From NCBI GenBank assembly GCA_905116865.2, contig CAJHNH020001147.1, positions 117,501 through 181,500 on the forward strand: a stretch of DNA of 64,000 nucleotides, written 5' to 3'. A model generated the notes under the pieces. It made no database searches. It had not been told where the DNA came from and saw nothing but the letters and a program-made list of their open reading frames with translations. Below, in pieces: positions 45,100-57,129 of the stretch. Made by a program: the position numbers and the translations under genes. The stretch comes from Candidula unifasciata. Its lineage: Eukaryota; Mollusca; Gastropoda; Stylommatophora; Geomitridae. Every line of letters starts with the position of its first letter. Within the stretch, counting starts at the first letter, position 1.

Positions 45100-46265
45100 G
45101 AATTTCACCCATTTCGCTATCTTTCCGAACACAGGAAAATGAGTTTAAATCTCAGATTGGTCGATAGTTTCTTTCACTTTTCATTTTTGCGTTTGTATCT
45201 ATTTATCATTTTACTGGTTCAAGTCTAAATGAAATATAATCCTTCATTACTCTGGAAAGGAGTAAATAAAAAAACAAATTAAAAAATAATAAAATAAATA
45301 AATCATTATAGATTTTTCTGAAACTTAATATATTTCTCAAGACTGCACTTTTGGTCTTGTGTTAGTATTATCTGATTTAGAAAGCATATTTTTCTGCATT
45401 TTTTGAAGACTTATAACATTTTGTAACAAAAAAGAATGAGAATTTAAAGCTACTGAAAGTAAATTTTCATTGATTAACTTGCTAATATTTGACATTTCTT
45501 TTTTATTGAGCATCTCCTTGTAGTTGTTATTAATTTCTGACAGCTTCATTGTGCATGTTGTATTTCATGTAGCCAGATTTTATGTATACTGCAGCCTGCC
45601 TCATTGCCTAAATTTAGTCATCCAGTCCTCATTTTTTCCATTTAAAAAGTGTATATAATTGTGTTGTTTTATTTGTTTAGTCATTTGCTCAAATGTCTAA
45701 TACCCCTTGGCAGTTCTTCATTGGAAAATTATTATTTATGGATACTATTTATTTACATCTATTTCCCTTTACCATTTATTTTTGTAAATCGGAAATGTTC
45801 TCTGTAATATTTATTTTACATGTATCATTTATTTTATGTGTATCATTTGTGTGTGTGTAGTGTTTACTTTTTGGGTACTATTTATTTTACATGTATCATT
45901 TATTTTATGTGTATCATTTTTGTGTGTGTAGTGTTTACTTTTTGGGTACTATTTATTTTTATCTACTAGTTATTTATGTCTACTGTTTATCTTCGTAAAA
46001 CATTTATTTCTGTTTAGCATTAATTTCTAGTTGTCAGTTTCAGGGCCTATGCTCTATTGGGAATAAAAAGGTATAAAGTGAAGAAAAAAAAAAAGAACAA
46101 GGAGAAGAAATGCACTGACTACTGAAAAAAAAAAAAAACTGCCAAATATACCAGTGAGTGAAAAAATACAAGAAGTGAACTGATAGTTAAAACAATTTAC
46201 AGAAACTATATATTTGTAACTGTTTCATTGACCCTGACTTTGTCATTGACTGTGTTGTCGGAAAG
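45100..46265. other. PTBP intron ahead of linker exon
   Basis: AT-rich. A 71-bp segment (TTATTTTACATGTATCATTT with GTGTAGTGTTTACTTTTTGG) is present twice in tandem at about 45811-45960. Confidence 0.6.
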
Positions 46266-46361
46266 GTCATCATGGGGTTCTGATGTCCTCACTCCCCTAC
46301 CCAGGACTTATATCACCTCAGATGACCACAGTGGGAGCTTTATCTCCACACCAGCAAGCAG
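46266..46361 (+). CDS. PTBP1: PTBP exon: RRM2-RRM3 linker, symmetric cassette
   Basis: A 96-nt phase 1-1 exon with donor GCAG|GTAAAA at 46362. The acceptor (GTCGGAAAG at 46265) has only a weak pyrimidine tract. Joined in phase it reads GHHGVLMSSLPYPGLISPQM followed by TTVGALSPHQQA, a Pro/Gly/Ser-rich linker like that between RRM2 and RRM3 in other PTBPs. Being phase 1-1 and a multiple of three, it can be skipped without changing frame, as for the alternative linker exon of vertebrate PTBP1. Confidence 0.75.
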
Positions 46362-47159
46362 GTAAAATATCCATCCTTTATAACTGTTGTAATTATATGA
46401 TATATACATTTATAATTTTCTCCTATAGCTTTTATTTTCATTTCTTTGCACATCAAGGCTTTATTTCAGTGTGGATATATTTGTTTTGTTTCTTTATTAT
46501 ATTTATTTGTATTTTTTTAAAAAGAAAATTTGGTTAAATCTTTCGCAAATGTTGGATTTAAAATATATTAATATGCCTTTTCTTTCTTTATTTGCAAGTC
46601 TAGTAATAGTTTACTAGTTTAAGTTTTTTTGGTTTTGTTTTGGGCACTGGGTCCTCAATGGTCAGTTTTGCATCATAATGATCCTGGAGCCTTAGATGGA
46701 ATGCCAAGCCAACAGGAACTGTCTGATTTTATTTGTTTGTTGCTAGTACATTTCGGTTTGCAGTTTAGTAGTTTAGTTACTGACCCTGATTTTTTCTAAT
46801 GTGATGTGCGGATCATAGCCAAGCCAAATGGTTGAGAAGCAACACGCAAGATCTATTTGTGCTATTAACTATTCTAACATAACTATTCTCCTTAAAGTTT
46901 AAAGTAGATCAGCAGCCTTTGCTGTGTTGAAACTTACTAAATTAAAGCTTATTTTATCAGTGCTGGTAACTATTGTATTATCTTGCTGTTATGCTTACTA
47001 TTACTGTAATTATTAACAAATAGTTACATTTGTACTCTCAGCATGCATTAGAAACATTTAACATTGACCACAAGTAGAACTTGCAATGAATTGTGCACCA
47101 AGTTATGCCCCTTACTAACACTAACATTCACAAGGCAGATAACTCTCATCTTTTGGTAA

Positions 47160-47306
47160 CTCTTTCAGTCCCAAACTAGCATTTTGTCACTAGCTTCAGT
47201 CTGAACTATTGACTGCCTTAAAATAAAAATGGTCTGAGTGAGAAATATTTCAGATAGATTCACTATGGAACGAAAGAAGTTGAAGTAGCAACTGGGAAAT
47301 AATGGG
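47160..47306. mobile_element. Second piggyBac-like MITE, decayed
   Basis: The left end CTCTTTCAGTCCCAA matches the 53758 element and is preceded by GTAA, a likely mutated TTAA. The right end (CAACTGGGAAATAATGGG) is followed by an intact TTAA at 47307-47310. Similar length (147 bp). Confidence 0.5.
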
Positions 47307-47444
47307 TTAATACTGACGCTTGCAAATGGCATGAGAGGTGGATAGAGCATCTCATCTAAGGGATCCCTAATAAACACACAGTGAGCACTTTTTATCATCC
47401 CAACCATGTCTGGACTTTTTTTTTTACTTTGTAAGCTAGTAGTA

Positions 47445-47605
47445 GTAGTACATTTTACCCCACTAGGACATCGCACAAAGTGCCACCTTGTAGATGAGGA
47501 TCAACCGTGGAGAGGTCCCAGATACCGCGTTCAGCCATTAGACCATATTTATGGCGGGGCTATATTGCAGCCCCTGGCAAGAGCCAGGGTGGGGCTTCAA
47601 AATAA
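47445..47605 (-). repeat. Dispersed repeat family D, inverted copy
   Basis: The reverse complement gives TTGAAGCCCCACCCTGGCTC, GCCAGGGGCTGCAATATAGC, TGGGACCTCTCCACGG and GATGTCCTAGTGGGGTA, closely matching the 27220 copy. A diverged + strand copy follows at about 47640-47830. Confidence 0.65.
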
Positions 47606-48159
47606 TGAATAATTGCATCCTACAAGGGGATGACTAGTTATATTTTGTAACCATCGGGAGGGGGTTCTATATAACCTTGTGCTTGAACAGGGTTTCTAGG
47701 ATTTGTAACTGTGGAATTCTCATCTAAAAAGTGACACTTTGTGTCACTGGGTATTAATAACTCAGCGTGTGACCCTAGTGGATCACCTAGATGGAGTTCT
47801 CATCTCAGTTTGTTGTGGTAAAGCTTTTGGTAGTGGCCAGGAGTGGACAAACAGATCGATCAAGTGATAACTTAGAGAGCATTCCCAGTCTAGATCAGGT
47901 TACTGCATAGCCTTTGGGGACCCAGTATCATTATGTTATATGGTTTGAATTGTTTTAAGGATCTGTATCTGTGTGATTCTCATCCCTAAGGTGCTAATCC
48001 TGCATACTGCTTTCCTGGAGGGGACCAGCTACCTACCTGCTTCCGTTTAAAGAGTTGTTTGGAACTGAAAGAGCTAACAGTTAACTCCCATCTTTTCTTA
48101 AAGGGTTGATTTCATAATAACTTCATATATTTCCAGCTTCAATGATTCTCAAAGTAGAA

Positions 48160-48348
48160 ATATTGGTACTTTTAGTTTAGCTCACCCCAAATACGGGGAA
48201 CCACAGAATCCCCAGAAAAGTCCAAAACTATAGGGGTATTAGGGTTAGTGTTAATAGGTGTTCATGTCAAACCTATATTATTGGATTTCCCGGGTATTCT
48301 GGGGTTTCCTGTATTTAGGGTGAGCTAAAACAAAAGCACCAAAATATT
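48160..48348. mobile_element. Palindromic MITE, about 190 bp
   Basis: Two arms of about 55 bp are near-perfect inverted copies: the left contains TTTAGCTCACCCCAAATACG and the right contains GTATTTAGGGTGAGCTAAAA. TA dinucleotides flank the arms (48161-48162 and 48345-48346), which suggests a Tc1/mariner-type element, though assignment is uncertain. Confidence 0.7.
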
Positions 48349-48489
48349 TATGTTGTTATCTGTCAGCTTACCAAAAGATGTAGAGAAACTAGTGTCACAT
48401 TTTAGATTTTATTTTACTTTTATTTTGCATGTGACACAAAAAGGGATATGCCGTCAAAAGACAGCGATATCTTAAACTTCTCTTTTCAG

Positions 48490-48543
48490 TGGACTTGCCA
48501 GACGTGAGAGAGGAGCCCACAATAATCTGGACCCATGGTTTAG
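48490..48543 (+). CDS. Possible extra cassette exon of the PTBP linker (weak)
   Basis: A strong acceptor (CTTCTCTTTTCAG at 48489) and a plausible donor (TTTAG|GTGAAA at 48544) bound 54 nt. In phase 1 these read VDLPDVREEPTIIWTHGL with no stop, compatible with the phase 1-1 neighbours. The peptide does not resemble known PTBP linkers, so this may be a chance splice-site pair. Confidence 0.2.
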
Positions 48544-49241
48544 GTGAAACACTTAACTTACTTACAAAGTTCAAAGGGTGTGCTGCCAGATTGGTCTTCA
48601 GTTATTTCCTAATATATTCTGATCCACTTGACATGGCTGAAAAAAAACCCAAAATGTTCCAGATCCCAATTAAAGTGCTGTAGGAAGATCATACATTACA
48701 AGGGTAAAACTCAGTAAATTTTTAGTTTATGTTCCGATCCACTATTTCTACAGGTGACGTTTTGTAATCTTTGCAGTGGTTTGTGAAAGAGTTTTCAGTT
48801 ATAGACAGAGATCTTCAAATTACTACTACCAATCGTAATCTGAAATGGACTACTAAATAATATGCTAAAAAAAAAAAAAGATTTTTTGAGCATGTAAACT
48901 AAGGAGACACTACAAAAATGCAATGTGACATAACACAAGCTACGCAGCGATCCAAAGACAGCAGACTACACCTAACTCGTTTATGCAACACTTTACAACA
49001 AAAGCAGAAGGACACACACAAAAAAGAACTAAAAATCTACAGTAATTACGTATCAATATAAATTATTTATTTATTCATCCTGTTTTGATATGCTGGAAAT
49101 TCAACAAAACTATAACAGCATTCAAGTACAGTGAGCAAATCTCAAAAAATGAAAAGTAGAAGTAGAAATGGTCCATTTCACGAAACCTAATTACAAATGA
49201 TGTAAATAAAGTTGAGTCTGGGCAGCCTAAATCAGCATCCA

Positions 49242-49930
49242 AAAAAAAACAATAATGCTCGCTCAGAAAACTTTATCATTTATGCAGACGGTTCAGTGTC
49301 AAGAGGCAAAAGAAGTGATTGGGGCTTCTTAGCAACAGTTAATGGTCGAGATTTTGTGGAGGAGAGCCTAGCATATGATACCACAACATCCAGCTTAAGA
49401 ATGGAGGCGGAGGCGGTCACTGCAGCTTTCCACTGGTTAGAGAACACAACACACACACACATCGTGATTGTAACTGATTCAGAAAGCATGCTGAGGAAGA
49501 TCACGACAGGCATGCTTTGTGCAGAGTGGCATGCTTCGCTGCGGAGGACACTGGTGAGAAGTATTGTCTGAATAATAACCGGTGTGTTAGTAAACAAACA
49601 GGCGGACAGACTGGCTGGCTCTGCACAACTTGGTGGAATACTGATCCATGATAAGGCAGACATGGTTAGTGCCTTGTGGGAAAGCGTGTACAGTTCGAAG
49701 GAGCAGATGGATCACTACAGTCTGGTGAGACTGATGCAGGGAGGAGTGACGAGAGGTTCTGGCAGATGCTCGAGGCTCAGAGGAAAGGCTAGACGGACGT
49801 TTAATTAGAATGCTACTGGCACCATTAGTATCCCAGCTCTTCGCTGGCTGCTAAAGATGGGGAGGGAGCGCTTATGGGAATGCCCTGAGTGCTGTGATGA
49901 TGGTTCTTGAATCAAATCAAATCAACCAAA
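49242..49930 (+). mobile_element. LINE 3' fragment with RNase H domain
   Basis: The RNase H domain is readable: FIIYADGSVS, LRMEAEAVTAAFHW and VIVTDSESM, then after a stop at 49571 NKQADRLAGSAQLGG (the Glu of the usual GNEQAD is Lys), and finally LLKMGRERLWECPECCDDGS. It ends in a short ATCAAATCAAATCAA tail. 5'-truncated, inactivated by stops, and from a related but different family than the 34444-38176 element. Confidence 0.85.
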
Positions 49931-50004
49931 AAACAAACTAGATACAGCAGCATGAAAGATAACAGAAGGTCCCATAGCTTTGTAGAACTTACATCCAGGA
50001 ATTG

Positions 50005-52475
50005 TTAAATTATCCTAGTTTTTTGAGTACACTCTAGTTAACCTAGTTTTGTGAGTACACTCTAGTTATCCTAGTTTTGTGAGTACACTCTAGTTATCCT
50101 AGTTTTGTGAGTACACTCTAGTTATCCTAGTTTTGTGAGTACACTCTAGTTATCCTAGTTTTGCGAGTACACTCTAGTTATCCTAGTTTTGTGAGTACAC
50201 TCTAGTTATCCTAGTTTTGTGAGTACACTCTAGTTATCCTAGTTTTGTGAGTACACTCTAGTTAACCTAGTTTTATGAATACACTCTAGTTAACCTAGTT
50301 TTGTGAGTACACTCTAGTTATCCTTGTTTTGTGAGTACATTCTAGTTATCCTAGTTTTATTAATACACTCTAATTATTCTAGTTTTATGAGTACACTCTA
50401 GTTATCCTAGTTTTATGAATACACTCTAGTTAACCTAGTTTTGTGAGTACACTCTAGTTATCCTTGTTTTGTGAGTACACTCTAGTTTTCCTAGTTTTAT
50501 TAATACACTCTAATTATTCTAGTTTTGCGAGTACACTCTAGTTAACCTAGTTTTATGAGTACACTCTAGTTATCCTAGTTTTGTGAGTACACTCTAGTTA
50601 TCCTAGTTTTGTGAGTAGACTCTAGTTATCCTAGTTTTGTGAGTACACTCTAGTTATCCTAGTTTTATGAATACACTCTAGTTAACCTAGTTTTGTGAGT
50701 ACACTCTAGTTATCCTAGTTTTGCGAGTACACTCTAGTTAACCTAGTTTTGTGAGTAAACTCTAGTTATCCTAGTTTTGTGAGTAGACTCTAGGTTATCC
50801 TAGTTTTGTGAGTACACTCTAGTTATCCTAGTTTTATGAATACACTCTAGTTAACCTAGTTTTGTGAATACACTCTAGTTAACCTAGTTTTATGAGTACT
50901 CTAGTTATCCTAGTTTTGCGAGTACACTCTAGTTAACCTAGTTTTATGAATACACTCTAGTTAGCCTAGTTTTGTGAGTACACTCTAGTTAGCCTAGTTT
51001 TGTGAGAACACTCTAGTTATCCTAGTTTTGTGAGTACACTCTAGTTATCCTAGTTTTGTGAGTACACTCTAGTTATCCTAGTTTTATGAATGCACTCTAG
51101 TTATCCTAGTTTTGCGATTACACTCTAGTTAACCTAGTTTTATGAGTACACTCTAGTTATCCTAGTTTTGTGAGTACACTCTAGTTATCCTAGTTTTATG
51201 AGTACACTCTAGTTATTCTAGTTTCATGAGTACACTCTAGTTATCCTAGTTTTATTTATGAATACACTCTAGTTAACCTAGTTTTGTGAGTACACTCTAG
51301 TTATCCTTGTTTTGTGAGTACACTCTAGTTATCCTAGTTTTATTAATACACTCTAATTATTCTAGTTTTATGAGTACACTCTAGTTATCCTAGTTTTATG
51401 AATACACTCTAGTTAACCTAATTTTGTGAGTACACTCTAGTTATCCTTGTTTTGTGAGTACACTCTAGTTATCCTAGTTTTATTAATACACTCTAATTAT
51501 TCTAGTTTTGCGAGTACACTCTAGGTAACCTAGTTTTATGAGTACACTCTAGTTATCCTAGTTTTGTGAGTACACTCTAGTTATCCTAGTTTTGTGAGTA
51601 GACTCTAATTATCCTAGTTTTGTGAGTACACTCTAGTTATCCTAGTTTTATTAATACACTCTAGTTATCCTAGTTTTGCGAGTACACTCTAGTTATCCTA
51701 GTTTTGTGAGTAGACTCTAGGTTATCCTAGTTTTGTGAGTACACTCTATTTATCCTAGTTTTATGAATACACTCTAGTTAACCTAGTTTTGTGAATACAC
51801 TCTAGTTAACCTAGTTTTATGAGTACTCTAGTTATCCTTGTTTTATGAGTACACTCTAGTTAACCTAGTTTTGTGAGTACACTCTAGTTAGCCTAGTTTT
51901 GTGAGTACACTCTAGTTAGCCTAGTTTTGTGAGTACACTCTAGTTATCCTAGTTTTGTGAGTACACTCTAGTTATCCTAGTTTTGCGAGTACACTCTAGT
52001 TATCCAAGTTTTATGAATACACTCTAGTTATCCTAGTTTTGTGAGTACACTCTAGTTAACCTAGTTTTATGAGTACACTCTAGTTATCCTAGTTTTGTGA
52101 GTACACTCTAGTTATCCTAGTTTTATGAGTACACTCTAGTTAACCTTGTTTTGTGAGTACAGTCTAGTTATCCTAGTTTTGTGAGTACACTCTAGTTATC
52201 CTAGTTTTGTGAGTACACTCTAGTTATCCTAGTTTTATGAGTACACTCTAGTTAACCTAGTTTTATGAATACACTCTAGTTAACCTAGTTTTGTGAGTAC
52301 ACTCTAGTTAACCTAGTTTTATGAGTACACTCTAGTTAACCTAGTTTTATGAATACACTCTAGTTAACCTAGTTTTGTGAGTACACTCTAGTTAACCTAG
52401 TTTTGTGAGTACACTCCAGTTAACCTAGTTTTGGTGAGTACACTCTAGTTATCCTAGTTTTGTGAGTACACCTAT
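50005..52475 (+). repeat. Large 28-bp minisatellite, about 2.45 kb
   Basis: About 87 copies of AGTTATCCTAGTTTTGTGAG followed by TACACTCT. Diagnostic variants (ATCC/AACC, GTGAG/ATGAA/GCGAG, TTAATACACTCTAATTATTC) recur in blocks, e.g. 50310-50530 resembles 51290-51510, indicating segmental duplication inside the array. The longest tandem array in the window; AT-rich. Confidence 0.97.
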
Positions 52476-52479
52476 TTCT

Positions 52480-53753
52480 AGAAGTCAAAATGGTGATACT
52501 CACAATCAGACTGCAGTTGTAACACTGTCAAATCTACATTTATCAATGATAACTAAAACATCCTGGAAATCCTCATCAGTTTCTTTCTGAAATTTCCACA
52601 TTGACAGGGATTCAAACAAATGATGACTGGGTAGAAGGCAAGAGTGCTAGCTACTGAGGCATGACCCTCAGGCATAGTGAAGTTAATAGTACTAATTCAT
52701 CAACTTGTGTTCAATAGAGTAGAATAGATTGTGCTGTTGATTTTCCTCTCTTATGTACCTATTATTTTGGTGACTTTAAAAAAAAATATACTTATAACCC
52801 TGCTTGTTTACAATGTAGTGTTTTTTTTTCTGATTGTCTTTCTTCCCATAGTCTGGAAAGTGTTTTGTGAGATCCTATTTTCCCAAATAACTCTGGTGTA
52901 GTTGTCAACATAATCTTTTCATCTTTGCCAGGTCACTCCACCCAACATGTTTGTCCACTTATGCTGTGTATGTCATATTTTGCAAGTTTTGCATCTTTCA
53001 TATATGACCGCACATATATACATTATTATAATATTTAGTTATTAGTTTGTTGGTGACTAGTGATTTTACAAACATGTTTTATTTCTAAAATACAGCAAAA
53101 CTCTGTTCATTTAACGAGGTGCAGACGTACAGGATTTGAAACTATCAAACATAAGGCACAGATGTTACCACTCTTTTGTAAACAATTATTTAAAAACCAA
53201 TTATAACACAAGTTCAAAAGAAAAAGAAAGATACACATCACAGTTAGGCTGTCTTTGTTGTCCAATTTTATTTTATTTTGGTTCTTACTTGGCAGAGGAT
53301 GCCTCTGCCAAACTGGCAATTTCTGCCTGTGTTTACCATTTGTATGTGCTGTAGGTGGAAGGTGGAAAGGGATCTTTGAGACTGAGATTTGGGGTCAGGT
53401 GACTAATGCTGTTGCCATAGACAGTGCAGATTCTGATTTTATTCTTGCCCCTTTAGGTAGAAAAATCCATGACCTCACCAAGGATTTTATCCTGTGTCTC
53501 TAATGAGACCATTTGGGGAGAATGCACGACCCCAACAAATGTTCCTCTCTAGCCTGGAGATCGAGTCTATTTTCTGAAGTAAATGTACAAGGTTTATTTC
53601 TACTGAAGAGATTTCACTCAAGTTATTAGGTTGTGTCTGTCGATAGGTAGATGTTCAGTTCCTGTTAGCTTTACCAGGATTGTGATCTCATGGCCTACCA
53701 TGTGCTATTTTCATGGCCAGGAGATTGTGTTACACTTTTCATTCTTAGTGTCC
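52480..53753. other. PTBP intron stretch without recognised feature
   Basis: AT-rich unique sequence; short ORFs without motifs. Confidence 0.45.
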
Positions 53754-53757
53754 TTAA

Positions 53758-53894
53758 CTCTTTGAGTCCCAAGGAACGCATCATACGTTCATAGATTCCT
53801 ACTTAGAAGCCAAATAAACGCAATATGCGCCGATTTTACATCTCTCTTGACTACCCCTTGGGTCTGTGATGCTAAACCCCCTGGGACTCAAGAG
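53758..53894. mobile_element. piggyBac-like MITE, 137 bp
   Basis: Bounded by TTAA on both sides (53754-53757, 53895-53898). Terminal inverted repeats are CTCTTTGAGTCCCAAGG and CCCTGGGACTCAAGAG. TTAA targets and such termini are characteristic of piggyBac elements. No coding capacity. Confidence 0.75.
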
Positions 53895-54642
53895 TTAATA
53901 TCCTTTATTTGCCATCGTGCTGGTGGGCAGCTGCCTGTTCCTCTAGAAACTGTGTCTTCTGGCTTTGTTATTTCTAAATCCCAAGGCAATAAACACACTG
54001 ATTATGAGCCAGTTTTCTTTTGATGTTCCAGTCTTTAGAACATGTTTACTTCCCTTTGTGCTTAATCGATGATATTCTGAGAATAGTCTGTACATGAATC
54101 ACATTGTAGTTATGATGATGTAGGTAGAGTTTTTAAATTTTGAAAATGTGCAAAACAATTATAAATTACAAATATAAAAACCCAAGAACTACCCAATCCC
54201 AAATATGAGTTAACCTCATGGCACCGAACATCTTCTTAATTTATAAATAATGATCACTTGATTATATATGAAATTATTTTTTCACTGAATTTTTGGGGGC
54301 ACAATTTTAACAGTGAATTTCAAATGCAACGGCAGCACACCCTTACAGAGCCTTCTTGTTGTCTTTTATTTAGTTTCACATGTATCAAAGCGTAGGTAAA
54401 CTGACATATTTTTGGAACTAATGTTTAACTGTAGAATAAGACATAAAATGAAAAAAAAAAGTTAAAACTTTCAAGTTTATCTTAATATTTCTACTGTACC
54501 GTTGTAACACACTTAGAGTGTAGAGTTGCACTACTGCTATTATCTACACCATATTATCCCTTATAATTTGCATGTGGGTTTTTAGCTTTGTATTCTAGAT
54601 CATTACATGTATAAACATATAAAAACTATGCCATAGCATAGC

Positions 54643-54959
<317 letters not shown>

Positions 54960-55477
54960 GTGTGTGTGTGTGTGTTTATGATTATTACAAATACAGTGCA
55001 GACCTGATAAAGAGAACTCACTGGGGACCCAAGAAATTGTTCTTTTTATCAGAAATTCCTCTTGTCCAGAAAAGAGTTCAAATAAGAACAGTTGTTCTTT
55101 ACAGCAGAAATCTGCCACATCAGAGATCACCCTATGTACCAGAATGTATTTTCGTAAGCAGTGTGATATTTCTCACCCAGTTCTGAACTAGCCCACAATG
55201 TACAGCGCCCCCATGTTGGTTCTAGTGCCCCATTTTGTTGGAAAGGTTGCGTGGCAGGGGGGACAGACTCGCTGCCCACTAACAAGCATATCTTAATGAC
55301 TAATTAGGGGTTTGCTGAAAAGGAGAGGGGTTGAGACAAAAGAATCAGAATGTAACACACCAATGCCATTTTTGGGTAAATGCAGAAGATGGAAAGATAT
55401 TTCCTCTAAAGTGGTCAGCAGTATTACTCTGGATGTCTCTTACAGTAATGGTCACTTGGCTTCTGTAACAAGGCAGT

Positions 55478-55573
55478 AGTCAGAAGGAAGGCAGAACAGG
55501 TCAGAGGTTGCAGTGTCCGCAGCTGAGTCAGAAGGAAGGCAGAACAGGTCAGAGGTTGCAGTGTCCGCAGCTG
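55478..55573 (+). repeat. 48-bp tandem duplication
   Basis: Two copies of GTCAGAAGGAAGGCAGAACA, GGTCAGAGGTTGCAGTGTCC and GCAGCTGA. Starts the repeat-rich block that continues at 55708. Confidence 0.9.
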
Positions 55574-55707
55574 ACTTGGGCAGACTTGGTTCATTCCAGT
55601 GTTGACTGGATTATTACAGAATCAACCAGAACAAAACAAAACAATGGATACAGCTGGAAATGTTGGCAAACACTGCAGCTAGGAACTGCACAGCTGATGA
55701 TACATTT

Positions 55708-56660
55708 ACTAAACCAGTGGCACCACTCTAGCTAGATGGGAGCGGCCACGGTGCGGTACTAAATCAGTGGCACCACTCTGGCCAGATGGGAGCGGCCACG
55801 GTGCGGTACTAAATCAGTGGCACCACTCTGGCCAGATGGGAGCGGCTACGGTGCGGTACTAAATCAGTGGCACCACTCTGGCCAGATGGGAGCGGCTACG
55901 GTGCGGTACTAAATCAGTGGCACCACTCTGGCCAGATGGGAGCGGCCACGGTGCGGTACTAAATCAGTGGCACCACTCTGGCCAGATGGGAGCGGCTACG
56001 GTGCGGTACTAAACCAGTGGCACCACTCTGGCCAGATGGGAGCGGCTACGGTGCGGTACTAAACCAGTGGCACCACTCTGGCCAGATGGGAGCGGCCACG
56101 GTGCGGTACTAAATCAGTGGCACCACTCTGGCCAGATGGGAGCGGCCACGGTGCGGTACTAAATCAGTGGCACCACTCTGGCCAGATGGGAGCGGCCACG
56201 GTGCGGTACTAAATCAGTGGCACCACTCTGGCCAGATGGGAGCGGCTACGGTGCGGTACTAAACCAGTGGCACCACTCTGGCCAGATGGGAGCGGCTACG
56301 GTGCAGTACTAAACCAGTGGCACCACTCTGGCCAGATGGGAGCGGCTACGGTGCGGTACTAAATCAGTGGCACCGCTCTGGCCAGATGGGAGCGGCCACG
56401 GTGCGGTACTAAACCAGTGGCACCGCTCTGGCCAGATGGGAGCGGCCACGGTGCGGTACTAAATCAGTGGCACCATTCTGGCCAGATGGGAGCGGCCACG
56501 GTGCGGTACTAAACCAGTGGCACCACTCTGGCCAGATGGGAGCGGCTACGGTGCGGTACTAAACCAGTGGCACCACTCTGGCCAGATGGGAGCGGCTACG
56601 GTGCGGTACTAAATCAGTGGCACCACTCTGGCCAGATGGGAGCGGCCACAGTGCGGTACA
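55708..56660 (+). repeat. Minisatellite, 50 bp, about 19 copies
   Basis: Unit CTAAATCAGTGGCACCACTC, TGGCCAGATGGGAGCGGCCA and CGGTGCGGTA. GC-rich in an AT-rich intron. Two binary variants (AAATC/AAACC and GGCCACG/GGCTACG) give each copy a signature. Confidence 0.97.
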
Positions 56661-56819
56661 GGGCTATTAAACTCAGTTTACTCAGGGCCAAAATGTAAAA
56701 AAATGGAGATCATCACGGGAAAGAAGCCTGAAGTCCATCATAGAAAGATTCTTGCTGCAGAACAGCTGGCAATGATCCTGATCCTGGTGCCATTTGCTAG
56801 GCCTCCGCGGGCCAGAGTT

Positions 56820-57074
56820 GGGCAGTGGGCTGCCAGGTGAATAGCCCTGGGGTAGTGTCCAGATGCTTGCCTGTGGATCCACGGGTCATGAGTTGAAATC
56901 TGAGTAGAGCTGGACTTTTGCTGACCTTGGCCCCCAGAGCAAAATAATCTTAAATGAGATTTGGTCAAGTCCTGGGAAGTAAAGGTGCTCAGCGGGATAT
57001 TGACCTTATCACCAAAAGGTGATCACTGATTGGTCTATAAAATATAGATATGGCACTATATACCTAACACTAGA
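56820..57074 (+). mobile_element. tRNA-derived SINE, diverged full-length copy
   Basis: Head-like segment GGTAGTGTCCAGATGCTTGC to GGGTCATGAGTTGAAATC (decayed B box), then the body with GAAGTAAAGGTGCTC and CACTGATTGGTCTATAAAAT. The head directly follows the end of the 50-bp array region. Confidence 0.68.
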
Positions 57075-57125
57075 AAATAGTCCTTTACGTAACTGTGGAC
57101 ACATCCATAGGTGCTCTATCTCTAG
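57075..57125 (-). mobile_element. Tiny LINE 3'-end remnant
   Basis: About 50 bp resembling the Cys-motif end of the LINE at 34460-34500 (CATCCATAGGTGCTC shared). It abuts the 3' end of a SINE copy. Confidence 0.4.
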
Positions 57126-57129
57126 TTCA

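Noticed and set aside
48489..48683. 64-aa ORF after a strong acceptor near 48489
   Set aside because: Kept only as a very weak cassette-exon candidate (48490-48543). The rest of the ORF shows no similarity I recognise and no donor in a useful phase.
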